From the NCBI GenBank assembly GCA_013002225.1, contig JABDKL010000083.1, positions 1 through 64,000 on the forward strand: a DNA stretch of 64,000 bases. The letters are read 5' to 3'. Below the pieces are notes generated by a model. That model was not told the DNA's origin. It worked only from the letters and a program-made list of their open reading frames with translations, and did not search any database. Below, in pieces: positions 18,809-26,995 of this stretch (its first letter is position 1; every line of letters starts with the position of its first letter). The position numbers and the translations under genes are program-made. The stretch is from Winogradskyella sp. Lineage in GTDB: Bacteria; Bacteroidota; Bacteroidia; Flavobacteriales; Flavobacteriaceae.

Positions 18809-19363
18809 ATGGCACGTACAACATCTAATATGCTTCCTTTAGACACTAAAGCCCCGAGTTTTGAATTAATAGATACAGTAGATGATAAAAAGAAATCCTT
18901 AGAAGAATTAAAAGGAGCTACAGGAACTTTAATAATGTTTATTTGCAATCACTGCCCTTTTGTAATCCATGTGAATTCAGAATTATCTCAACTTGCAAAG
19001 GATTATATTTCAAAAGGTATTAAATGTATTGCAATTTCAAGTAATGATATCGAGAATTACCCACAGGATCGACCTGAATTAATGAAAAAGGCTGCAATTG
19101 AAAATGATTACATTTTTCCTTATCTCTATGACCAAACTCAAGATGTGGCCAAAGCTTATGACGCTGCTTGCACACCAGATTTCTTTTTGTTTGATAGGGA
19201 ATTAAAACTTGTGTATACAGGCCAGTTAGACGATTCCAGACCTGGAAATGACATTCCCGTAACAGGCAAGGACCTACGAGCCGCAATGGATGCATTAATC
19301 TCTGAAAAACCGGTTCCGGCCAACCAAAAGCCTAGTATGGGTTGTAATATAAAATGGAAGTGA
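18809..19363 (+). CDS. Thioredoxin-like / AhpC-TSA family protein
   Basis: The 184-residue product has a thioredoxin fold of the redoxin type, with a CNHC motif (Cys46, Cys49) followed by PFVIH. SPEDRPELM-type and YDAACTPDFFLFDRE segments are usual for this subfamily, which also keeps the cis-Pro in CTPDFF. It has no signal peptide and is likely cytosolic. It could be a thiol-disulfide oxidoreductase or a peroxiredoxin relative; the CxxC favours the former. Its end overlaps the GNAT gene by 10 bases, so the two are translationally coupled. Confidence 0.85.
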   Translation: MARTTSNMLPLDTKAPSFELIDTVDDKKKSLEELKGATGTLIMFICNHCPFVIHVNSELSQLAKDYISKGIKCIAISSNDIENYPQDRPELMKKAAIENDYIFPYLYDQTQDVAKAYDAACTPDFFLFDRELKLVYTGQLDDSRPGNDIPVTGKDLRAAMDALISEKPVPANQKPSMGCNIKWK

Positions 19364-19893
19364 ACACAATTATAGAAACCGAGCGCCTTATCCTTAGACC
19401 AGTTAAAGAAACTGATATAGACGATTTTTTCGAATTAGATTCAAACCCAAACGTTTATGTTTATTTAGGCAGAAAACCAGTCACAACTATTAAGCAATCA
19501 GAAGAAATGGTTGCTGGTATATTACAACAATATAAAGAATTTGGTATTGGCCGTTTGGCCATTGTAAAAAAGGATACCAATGATTTTATTGGTTGGTCTG
19601 GCCTAAAGTATGAACAAAATTTAAGAGCAGATTTTAATTATTACGACATTGGATATCGCTTAAAAGAACAATTCTGGGGAAACGGCTATGCTACAGAAGC
19701 TGCTCTCGCCTCCATTGATTACGGCTTTAACGGGCTTGATTTAAAAGAGATTTGCGCAGCAGCAGAGATAGAGCATAAAGTGTCTAATGCCATTCTCAAT
19801 AAAATAGGTATGCAAAAAACTGAGACGTTTATCTATAATAACAAATTGCTTAATTGGTATACCATTAGAAATCTAAATGAAACCAGTTTATAA
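19354..19893 (+). CDS. GNAT-family N-acetyltransferase
   Basis: The 179-residue product belongs to the RimJ/RimL-like group of acetyltransferases (Acetyltransf_3): ETERLILRPVKETDIDDFFEL at the start, acetyl-CoA-binding segment EQFWGNGYATEA, and SNAILNKIGM near the end. It would transfer acetyl from acetyl-CoA to an amine; the target is unknown. It overlaps the thioredoxin-like gene by 10 bases. Its stop codon directly abuts the stop of the convergent TonB receptor gene. Confidence 0.87.
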   Translation: MEVNTIIETERLILRPVKETDIDDFFELDSNPNVYVYLGRKPVTTIKQSEEMVAGILQQYKEFGIGRLAIVKKDTNDFIGWSGLKYEQNLRADFNYYDIGYRLKEQFWGNGYATEAALASIDYGFNGLDLKEICAAAEIEHKVSNAILNKIGMQKTETFIYNNKLLNWYTIRNLNETSL

Positions 19894-22038
19894 GTTATCG
19901 AGCTGATTATCGGAACCATCTTCACTTATGGTCCAGAAAAACCCTATAAAAAAGAATTGGTCTGCAGCTGGGCGTAAAGCTCTTCTGTTAAATTGCCCAT
20001 TCATATCAGAAGTACTTGCGTATTGGTAGCCATTAATATTCTTAAACCCTAGCACATTATTCACCGAAAAATATAATATTTTTTGCTGATCTAATAAATA
20101 GGCCCAGTTTATACTTAAACTATTAAAAGACTTTGTTTTCTCGCTTAAAAATTGCGATGTATTTGGATTGGTATAAGGTCTTCCTGAAGCATAACTATAC
20201 GCAAAACCAACTTGGCTTTTCCAATGTTCTATCCAGTATTTACCGACTAATGATAAATTATGGTTTGTAGCAAAATTAGGTTGTGCAGATCGCGTAAAAT
20301 TTCTATAATTACGTTTTGTGTCTAAGTACGAATAGCTTAACCAATAATCAAAATTCTTTATACTGGTATTGTCTCTGAAAAAGATATCGATTCCCTGTGC
20401 ATAGCCATCACCATTTGACGTATAATTGCTATTAAAGGATGAAAACATGGTATCAAATTTTACTAAATTATTATAATCTTTTCTATAGGCCTCTGCTCTA
20501 ATTATCTTACCATTATTAACATACTGATAATTTAAAATATAATGTGCTGTCTGTTCTGCTTTTAGATCTTGTTCAAATTTTAATATTGAGCTGTTGGGAT
20601 TTTGAAAAAAGCGACCATATGCAAGTGAAAACTGACCATTTAATGAAGTTTTATAGGCAATCGCTACTCTAGGTGCAACATCAGTTGAATTAAAAATTGA
20701 GCTATGGTCCACTCTCATCCCTACCTTTAACGCCAAGTCCTTAGAAAAAATAAAATCAGCTTCAGTAAATCCTGCAGTTATATTATTGTTAAAGCCATAG
20801 TTTATATCCGTACTACCATCTTTAAAATTTTCGTCAAAATTAGTTATGAATTGTTCTGCCCCAATGCTAAGCTTAAAGCGACTGCTAAAGCGTTTTTTTA
20901 ATTTGATCTTTAAATGTGCAGAATTTTCGGTGTCTATAATGTCATTTATTTCTACACCTACTTTATTCTTAGCGTAGGTATAACTTAATCCTGTTGCAAT
21001 ACTCCAGTTCTTACCCAATACCCCTTTATAAGATGTATTTGTATAAAAATTGTTGTTATTTAATTTAAAATTTAATCCGTTCTCCAAATTAATATCTTCT
21101 TGAGTAAGTTGAAAATTGGATGTATCAAAAGCTGCATAAAATTTAAGCATACCATTGCTTAAACGTTGTCTAAAAACAATTTCTCCCTGAGCACCCTGAT
21201 AAGGTGTATCCCAATTATTTCTGTCTTTAAAGACCGTTAAATATGGAGCTAGGTTTATATATGATAAATTAAAACTTAAAGATGATTTATCCCATTTTTG
21301 GGTATTTCCAAGCGATGCTCCCACTGTCATTAAACCAATATCCGTCTTATCCTGGTTTGGTTCATCTATAGTATTTAACAGTAAAACACTTGATAACGCC
21401 TGCCCAAACTCTGATGAATAGCCACCAGTAGAAAAAGTTATACCATCAAACAAAAAAGGGGAATACCGACCACGAGTTGGGATATTATTCGTAGTTGGCG
21501 TATAAGGTGTAAATACTCTTATACCATCTATAAAAATTTGAGTTTCGTCAGCATTTCCTCCTCGAACAAACAAACGCCCGTCTTCTGCAACATTAGAAGT
21601 ACCTGGCAAGGTCTGTATAGCTCCTAAAAAATCGCCGAGGGCACTTGCTGTTGTTACGACATCCAAAGGTTTCAATACTGAGACTTTGCTGTTGTCATTT
21701 GCTTCAAAAGTACCAGCGGTTAAGACTACTGTATCAAGTGACTCTACATCCTCCCTTAAATTGATCTGTAGATTTATGAGTTTTGAAATATCTACTTCTA
21801 ACTTTTTCGTTTCAAAAGATAGAAATGAGATAATTAAGGTTTGTATGCCACCTTTGTTGGACGTGAAAGAAAAGTGACCCTCATCATTCGTTGTATCTCC
21901 ATCATAAGTTCCTTGTAAATAAACGTTCGCACCTACAATTGGTTGGTTTTTGTAATCTACAACTTTTCCTGAAATTTTGGATTGAGCGTTTAATATGCCA
22001 ACCAACAGAATAAAAGTAGAAATTAATAGCTTGTTCAT
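19888..22038 (-). CDS. TonB-dependent receptor with carboxypeptidase-regulatory-like N-terminal domain
   Basis: Outer-membrane receptor of 716 residues from the ATG at 22038; an upstream TTG would add 12 residues before the signal peptide MNKLLISTFILLVGILNAQ and is not preferred. A CarboxypepD_reg-like beta-sandwich lies at about 20-105 (ISGKVVDYKNQPIVGANVYL). A plug follows at about 115-230 (RLFVRGGNADETQIFIDGI), then the barrel. There is no SusD-like partner beside it. The ligand is unknown. The strands of the barrel are rich in Asn, Tyr and Phe, as usual. The last residues are SDNQLDNL, without a terminal Phe. Confidence 0.88.
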   Translation of the reverse strand: MNKLLISTFILLVGILNAQSKISGKVVDYKNQPIVGANVYLQGTYDGDTTNDEGHFSFTSNKGGIQTLIISFLSFETKKLEVDISKLINLQINLREDVESLDTVVLTAGTFEANDNSKVSVLKPLDVVTTASALGDFLGAIQTLPGTSNVAEDGRLFVRGGNADETQIFIDGIRVFTPYTPTTNNIPTRGRYSPFLFDGITFSTGGYSSEFGQALSSVLLLNTIDEPNQDKTDIGLMTVGASLGNTQKWDKSSLSFNLSYINLAPYLTVFKDRNNWDTPYQGAQGEIVFRQRLSNGMLKFYAAFDTSNFQLTQEDINLENGLNFKLNNNNFYTNTSYKGVLGKNWSIATGLSYTYAKNKVGVEINDIIDTENSAHLKIKLKKRFSSRFKLSIGAEQFITNFDENFKDGSTDINYGFNNNITAGFTEADFIFSKDLALKVGMRVDHSSIFNSTDVAPRVAIAYKTSLNGQFSLAYGRFFQNPNSSILKFEQDLKAEQTAHYILNYQYVNNGKIIRAEAYRKDYNNLVKFDTMFSSFNSNYTSNGDGYAQGIDIFFRDNTSIKNFDYWLSYSYLDTKRNYRNFTRSAQPNFATNHNLSLVGKYWIEHWKSQVGFAYSYASGRPYTNPNTSQFLSEKTKSFNSLSINWAYLLDQQKILYFSVNNVLGFKNINGYQYASTSDMNGQFNRRALRPAADQFFFIGFFWTISEDGSDNQLDNL

Positions 22039-22158
22039 TTTTTGATTGATTATTTGTGATAGAACAAACTTCAATCAATTCTTTGCAAATAAGAATTCTA
22101 TTTTACCGAATTGTAATAATTTAATGATGAATTGGAAAATACGTACTCAACCTTTCTA

Positions 22159-23430
22159 TTACTTTTTAAAGGGTCTTATTATTAGTCGAGCTGCCTTATC
22201 AAAATTAATATAATTGTAGGTCCAGTTAAATAGGATTACTACGCGATTTCTAAAACCCACAAGAGACATTAAATGCACAAACATCCATACAAACCAGGCA
22301 AAAAATCCACCAAATTTATAGTGTTTTAAATCTACAACTGCTTTATTACGACCAATCGTTGCCATTGAGCCTTTGTCTTTATACTTGAAGGGTTTTAAGG
22401 CTTTGTTATTTATTAAACGTATAAGGTTTTTACCAAGCACTTTTCCCTGCTGTATTGCCGGTTGTGCAACTTGTGGATGACCGTTAGGGTAGTCTTTACA
22501 CTCCATTAATGCAATGTCTCCAATTGCAAAAATGTTCTCATAATCTAAAACTTGATTATATGCATTTACCTTATATCTATTGGCTTTATCTATCAGTACA
22601 TCTTTGTTTAAGCCTTGTATAGGATCCCCAATAACACCCGCCGCCCATATCAGGGTTTCAGATTCCATGACCATCTCCGAATTTGTTGAAACTTTGGAGC
22701 CGTCATAAGACGTAACAGTTGTATTACAATTTACATTAACACCAAGATCCTTCAGAAATGCCTCTGCCTTTTTGGAGGCATGCTTACTCATAGAAGATAA
22801 CACACGATCCGACCCTTCAAATAAGTAAATTTTCATATCATCAGGGTTTAAATCGTGATAATCTTTGGGTAATATATTATTCTTAAGTTCCGCTATAGCA
22901 CCAGCAAGTTCTACACCTGTAGGTCCACCACCTACGATAACAAAATTTAAAAGTGCTTCACGTTCTTCGTTTGTATTTGCAATTGCTGCTTTTTCAAAAT
23001 TTTGTAAAATCAGACTTCTAATGTTTAAGGCCTGTGGCACAGTTTTCATTGGCATACCATGAGACTCAATATCCTTATTGCCGAAAAAGTTGGTTTTGGT
23101 ACCTGTAGCAATAACCAAGTAATCATAGGTAATTTCACCTATTGTAGTTACAATCGTATTTGTTTCAGGCACTATTTGTTCTACCTCTGCCAATCTAAAA
23201 AAGGAGGATTTATGATTTTTTAAAATTTTACGTAGTGGATAAGCAATAGAATCTGGTTCTAAGCCCGAACTTGATACTTGATATAATAAGGGCTGAAATG
23301 TATGGTAATTATGTTTATCAATTAGTACCACTTGTATATTCTTATTAGCTAAGTTTTTAGCCAGATTGATGCCGGCAAAACCACCACCAATTATTACAAC
23401 TCGCGGTAAGTTGGATTGTGGTATATTCAT
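22159..23430 (-). CDS. ndh: Type II NADH dehydrogenase (NAD(P)/FAD-dependent oxidoreductase)
   Basis: Membrane-associated single-subunit enzyme that passes electrons from NADH to quinone without pumping protons. The 423-residue product has an FAD-binding Rossmann motif at the start (VVIIGGGFAGINLA), TGTKTNFFG, a second nucleotide-binding motif VIVGGGPTGVELAG, and FAIGDIA near residue 295. The C-terminal region (about 365-420) has hydrophobic stretches and Trp/Phe residues consistent with membrane attachment. It is monocistronic and divergent from the sigma factor gene. Confidence 0.93.
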   Translation of the reverse strand: MNIPQSNLPRVVIIGGGFAGINLAKNLANKNIQVVLIDKHNYHTFQPLLYQVSSSGLEPDSIAYPLRKILKNHKSSFFRLAEVEQIVPETNTIVTTIGEITYDYLVIATGTKTNFFGNKDIESHGMPMKTVPQALNIRSLILQNFEKAAIANTNEEREALLNFVIVGGGPTGVELAGAIAELKNNILPKDYHDLNPDDMKIYLFEGSDRVLSSMSKHASKKAEAFLKDLGVNVNCNTTVTSYDGSKVSTNSEMVMESETLIWAAGVIGDPIQGLNKDVLIDKANRYKVNAYNQVLDYENIFAIGDIALMECKDYPNGHPQVAQPAIQQGKVLGKNLIRLINNKALKPFKYKDKGSMATIGRNKAVVDLKHYKFGGFFAWFVWMFVHLMSLVGFRNRVVILFNWTYNYINFDKAARLIIRPFKK

Positions 23431-23556
23431 AAGTGGACGAATTAAGTTTTTAAAGTAAAAATAAGTAATATAGCAGCTTATAATATTCTTTTATGATAAT
23501 ATTGTAACAATAATAGATGTCGTAATACTAATTAGGTAACTAACCAATTTCATCAA

Positions 23557-24051
23557 TTGAACAAAGAACTAGAACATAGTTTTGTAGAACAGTTGCAGAA
23601 GCATCAAAACATTGTACACAAGGTATGTCGTTTATATACTAATAATGCGGATGCACATAACGATTTATTTCAAGAAATAACAATTCAGTTATGGCGTGCA
23701 TACCCCAAGTTTAGAGGCGACGCTAAATTTAGTACTTGGATGTATCGTGTAGGATTAAATACAGCAATAACGCTCTACAGAAAATCGAAAAGACGGATAC
23801 GAACACAGGAGTTTGACGCTGTTGAATTTAAGATTAAAGCAGAAGAATATGACGATACCGAAGAGCAACAGTTAAAGCTATTATACCAAGCTGTACATCA
23901 GTTAAATGACATTGAAAAAGCCTTGGTTTTCTTATATCTGGAAGACAAAGACTACAGAGAAATTAGCGCAACTTTAGGTATAAGTGAGGTAAATGCACGA
24001 GTAAAAATGAACCGTGTAAAAAAGAAATTAAGAACAATATTAAATCCGTAG
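23557..24051 (+). CDS. ECF-type RNA polymerase sigma factor
   Basis: The 164-residue product has sigma-70 region 2 at about 12-82 (DAHNDLFQEITIQLWRAY, FSTWMYRVGLN) and region 4 at about 108-162 (DKDYREISATLGISEVNARV). The start is TTG: the first in-frame stop lies 24 bases upstream with no ATG between, and the next internal Met is within region 2. The 4-TM protein gene follows after 4 bases. ECF sigma factors usually pair with a membrane anti-sigma, so the neighbour is the natural candidate. Confidence 0.92.
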   Translation: MNKELEHSFVEQLQKHQNIVHKVCRLYTNNADAHNDLFQEITIQLWRAYPKFRGDAKFSTWMYRVGLNTAITLYRKSKRRIRTQEFDAVEFKIKAEEYDDTEEQQLKLLYQAVHQLNDIEKALVFLYLEDKDYREISATLGISEVNARVKMNRVKKKLRTILNP

Positions 24052-24055
24052 GATT

Positions 24056-24688
24056 ATGGATGAATTAGATTTATTAAAGAAGAATTGGACTAAAGGTGAA
24101 GAAGGCTTTAAAAGTTTTTCGAACACAGACATATATACGATGTTACATAAAAAATCATCGTCTATTGTAAAGACCTTGTTTTATATTAGTATAGCAGAGT
24201 TTGCCTTTTGGATTTTAGTTAACACACTGCCATATTTCTTATCTGAAACTTATAGAGAAAAATTAGTTACCAGTTATGAAAATCCTTTGTTTTTAGGGTT
24301 GTCTGTTTTAAGTATTGTTGTAATACTTGTTTTTATCTATTTGCTATTTAAAGCCTATAAATCTATTTCCATTACAGACAATGCCAAAAAATTAATGGAG
24401 AGCATATTTAGAACTCGAAAAGTAATTAAATACTACGTGATCTTTAATTTGGTAATGATCTTTATATCTATACCCTTATCCCTTTACTTTGAATTTCAAC
24501 AAAATATAGAGTTTCACGACCAGGTAGCCGCAATGAATTCTGCACAAACATTAATGATGTTAGCAGTAACGGTTGTAATTACAGGTGTATTACTATTAAT
24601 ATTCTGGCTTTTCTATAGATTAATATATGGTATTCTTTTAAGACGTCTTAACAAGAATTATGACGAATTAAAAAAATTGGAAGTTTAG
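24056..24688 (+). CDS. Four-helix membrane protein, candidate sigma-factor partner
   Basis: The 210-residue product has a polar N-terminus of about 42 residues (DELDLLKKNWTKGEE) and four predicted membrane helices at about 38-60, 78-102, 122-145 and 160-192. It has no zinc-binding anti-sigma HxxxCxxC motif. It follows the ECF sigma gene by 4 bases, so the two are cotranscribed. The position suggests that the cytosolic N-terminus regulates the sigma factor; this is inference from context. Homologues in flavobacteria have often carried doubtful enzyme names, which nothing here supports. Confidence 0.75.
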   Translation: MDELDLLKKNWTKGEEGFKSFSNTDIYTMLHKKSSSIVKTLFYISIAEFAFWILVNTLPYFLSETYREKLVTSYENPLFLGLSVLSIVVILVFIYLLFKAYKSISITDNAKKLMESIFRTRKVIKYYVIFNLVMIFISIPLSLYFEFQQNIEFHDQVAAMNSAQTLMMLAVTVVITGVLLLIFWLFYRLIYGILLRRLNKNYDELKKLEV

Positions 24689-24740
24689 CAAATCCATATG
24701 GAGAGATCTCCAAGATCATACAATAGGTGATTCTATATAT

Positions 24741-25541
24741 TTACCAATCTCTCAATGTTTTGTTTAAGCGTTCTTTCTCCTCTATTTCCTCTTGAGGAAT
24801 TACTTTTAAGAAGGAAGGATGTTGTTCAATAGCATATTCAATTTTTTCCACAATATCTGCGATAGATTCATTTTCATAATCTATTTGTAGAGGTTCTTTT
24901 ATCTCAAAAGATTGATAAATATTCTTTTTTTTAATCCTTAAGCCTTTCTTATCGAATGATCTTCTAAAGCCATCAATCACAATAGGAACAACAATAGGTT
25001 GATAGGTTTTTATAATGTGGGCAGTCCCTTTTCTAATCGGTTTAAATGGTGTAGTAGTGCCTTGTGGAAAGGTAATTACCCAGCCATCATTTAATGCTGT
25101 CTTTATAGCAGTTATATCGCTCATCTTTACCTGCCGATTTACATTTTTTCCTTGAGACCTCCAAGTACGCTCAATACTTATGGAGCCCGTGTATGCAAAA
25201 ATTTTAGGTAAAAGCCCAGATTTCATGGTTTCTTTTGCTGCTACATAATAGAGATTTAATTTAGGATTCCATAAGTAACCTACATTTTTAATGCTATCTA
25301 AACGTCCGCTAAGACTAGCGTTAAATACGTGAAACATGGCAATTACATCTGCAAAATAGGTTTGATGATTTGAAATAAATAATACATTAGTATCTGGAAG
25401 GTTCTTTATAATTTCGGAACCTTCAATCTGAAGATCATTAAATCCTCTAAAGCGTCTATGCGTGAATAAACCAAGGATTCTGATTAACCATTTTTTCACC
25501 CAAAGTATGTGTCCGAAAGGATTTTTTTTAAATAACCCCAT
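24741..25541 (-). CDS. plsC: 1-acyl-sn-glycerol-3-phosphate acyltransferase family protein
   Basis: Acyltransferase of phospholipid synthesis, 266 residues. The catalytic motif is SNHQTYFAD (His and Asp separated by five residues, where E. coli PlsC has four). Motif III is FPQGTTTPFKP and motif IV is PIVVPIVIDG. A hydrophobic N-terminal segment is weak, so membrane association is peripheral or through the fold. It could use lysophosphatidic acid or another lysolipid (for example ornithine-lipid or sulfonolipid precursors). It is convergent with the sigma-factor operon. Confidence 0.85.
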   Translation of the reverse strand: MGLFKKNPFGHILWVKKWLIRILGLFTHRRFRGFNDLQIEGSEIIKNLPDTNVLFISNHQTYFADVIAMFHVFNASLSGRLDSIKNVGYLWNPKLNLYYVAAKETMKSGLLPKIFAYTGSISIERTWRSQGKNVNRQVKMSDITAIKTALNDGWVITFPQGTTTPFKPIRKGTAHIIKTYQPIVVPIVIDGFRRSFDKKGLRIKKKNIYQSFEIKEPLQIDYENESIADIVEKIEYAIEQHPSFLKVIPQEEIEEKERLNKTLRDW

Positions 25542-25589
25542 AAATCATTATCAATTTTTAACATCTACAAAAGTAAGAAATAAGATACG

Positions 25590-26231
25590 CTATAAAACTT
25601 GTTTTAGCAAGTCTTTTAATTCGCCAAGCATCATTGCAGTAGCTCCCCAAACAACATGACCATTTAATTTAAATGCCGGCACATCAACCTCAACTCCAAA
25701 AGATGTTGGCACTCTTGTAGTTATACTGTTATTTTCATTCAAAAGATCCATTAAATTGACTTCAATAATAGCTTCCACTTCTTCATCCTGTTTAACAAAG
25801 TTTAATGGTTGTTTCGCTGTAGCCACAAATGGGTGAACAATATAATTGCTCGGTGGTATATACAAGGGCGAAATAGCTCTTACAATATCAACTACATCCT
25901 TCGGTACGCCCACTTCTTCTTCAGTTTCTCTTATCGCCGTTACTTTTAGCTCCATATCTTCTTGTTCATATTTTCCACCTGGGAAACCTACCTGTGCGGA
26001 ATGAACGCCCTTATACGTTTTTCGTAGGATTAAAACTAAATAGGTTTCTCCCTTACTATTAGGATAAAACAATGCCATTACTCCAGCTTTTTTAGCGGAT
26101 GCCGCATTTGCTTTCATTTTTTCTGCTAGTTTTAAGCGGTATGGCGGTGACATTTTAGCGTGAGATGTTTCGCCAAAAAGCTCAAGATGTTTTATTTTTA
26201 CTACGGATTCTAAAAACGTATTAAATAGCAT
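25590..26231 (-). CDS. Nudix hydrolase, coenzyme A pyrophosphatase type
   Basis: The 213-residue product has the CoA-diphosphatase pattern: LVLILRKTYKGVHSAQVGFP (UPF0035 motif) directly before the Nudix box, GGKYEQED then RETEEEVG. It would hydrolyse CoA or related nucleotides to 3',5'-ADP and phosphopantetheine. The N-terminal LFGETSHAKMSPPYR resembles other Bacteroidota members, which supports this start. The start codon lies two bases from the start codon of the divergent cyclophilin gene. It lies 48 bases upstream of plsC on the same strand and may be cotranscribed. Confidence 0.9.
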   Translation of the reverse strand: MLFNTFLESVVKIKHLELFGETSHAKMSPPYRLKLAEKMKANAASAKKAGVMALFYPNSKGETYLVLILRKTYKGVHSAQVGFPGGKYEQEDMELKVTAIRETEEEVGVPKDVVDIVRAISPLYIPPSNYIVHPFVATAKQPLNFVKQDEEVEAIIEVNLMDLLNENNSITTRVPTSFGVEVDVPAFKLNGHVVWGATAMMLGELKDLLKQVL

Positions 26232-26233
26232 TT

Positions 26234-26935
26234 ATGAGATTTATATTAATTCTTTGTATCGGTTTGTTAATAATGAGTTGTGAAGATAAACAAACTTCAA
26301 AACAAAGTGATTCTCCAGATAAAAAAGAAACCTCAAAAGATACGTTAGATAGTACATCCAATTCTGTGAAGCAGCGAAAGTACCCTAAACTTACCGACGA
26401 TAATGCTATGGAGTTCTTTCTGGAGTACGAAAAGGAGCATAAGGAAAATAAAGTGCGCATCGTAACAGACTTCGGAAATATCGATATTCTTTTATACGAT
26501 AAAACTAAATTTCATCGTGCTAACTTTATTTTTCTGACCAAACAAAACTATTTTGACTTTACCCAGTTCTATAGAGTTGTGCCCAACTTCGTCATTCAAG
26601 GTGGTAGTAGTGATGGTATGAATATTTATAAACGCCGAAGTAAAATTGGCCGTTATTTGTTACCACCAGATACCAAACGCGGTTACACGCATAAGCGAGG
26701 CGCCGTTTCTATGCCAAGCAGTGAAATTGAAAATGCTTATAAATTAGCATCTCCATACCAGTTTTTTATTGTTCAAAAACCTGATGGAGCCTACCATTTA
26801 GATGGTGAATATACTGTTTTTGGCGAAGTCATTGACGGCATGGAGGTTGTGGACAAAATTGCAGCTGTAGAAACTGATGATGGCGAGTGGCCACTTAAAA
26901 ATGTTTACATAAAGACCGTTAAAATTATAGAATAA
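26234..26935 (+). CDS. Cyclophilin-type peptidylprolyl isomerase lipoprotein
   Basis: The 233-residue product has a lipoprotein signal peptide with lipobox LIMSC (Cys16), a low-complexity Ser/Lys/Asp linker to about residue 45, then a cyclophilin domain: FTQFYRVVPNFVIQGG, GAVSMPSS, SPYQFFIVQ, YTVFGEVIDGMEVVDKI. It would help fold proteins in the periplasm or at the outer membrane. The start is fixed by the lipobox distance. Its ATG is only two bases from that of the divergent Nudix gene, so its promoter must lie inside that gene. Confidence 0.92.
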   Translation: MRFILILCIGLLIMSCEDKQTSKQSDSPDKKETSKDTLDSTSNSVKQRKYPKLTDDNAMEFFLEYEKEHKENKVRIVTDFGNIDILLYDKTKFHRANFIFLTKQNYFDFTQFYRVVPNFVIQGGSSDGMNIYKRRSKIGRYLLPPDTKRGYTHKRGAVSMPSSEIENAYKLASPYQFFIVQKPDGAYHLDGEYTVFGEVIDGMEVVDKIAAVETDDGEWPLKNVYIKTVKIIE

Positions 26936-26995
26936 TTAAGAATCTTCATCACTAAATTTAGTACCTTGTTTTCTCAAATTTGAAAACTAACTACC

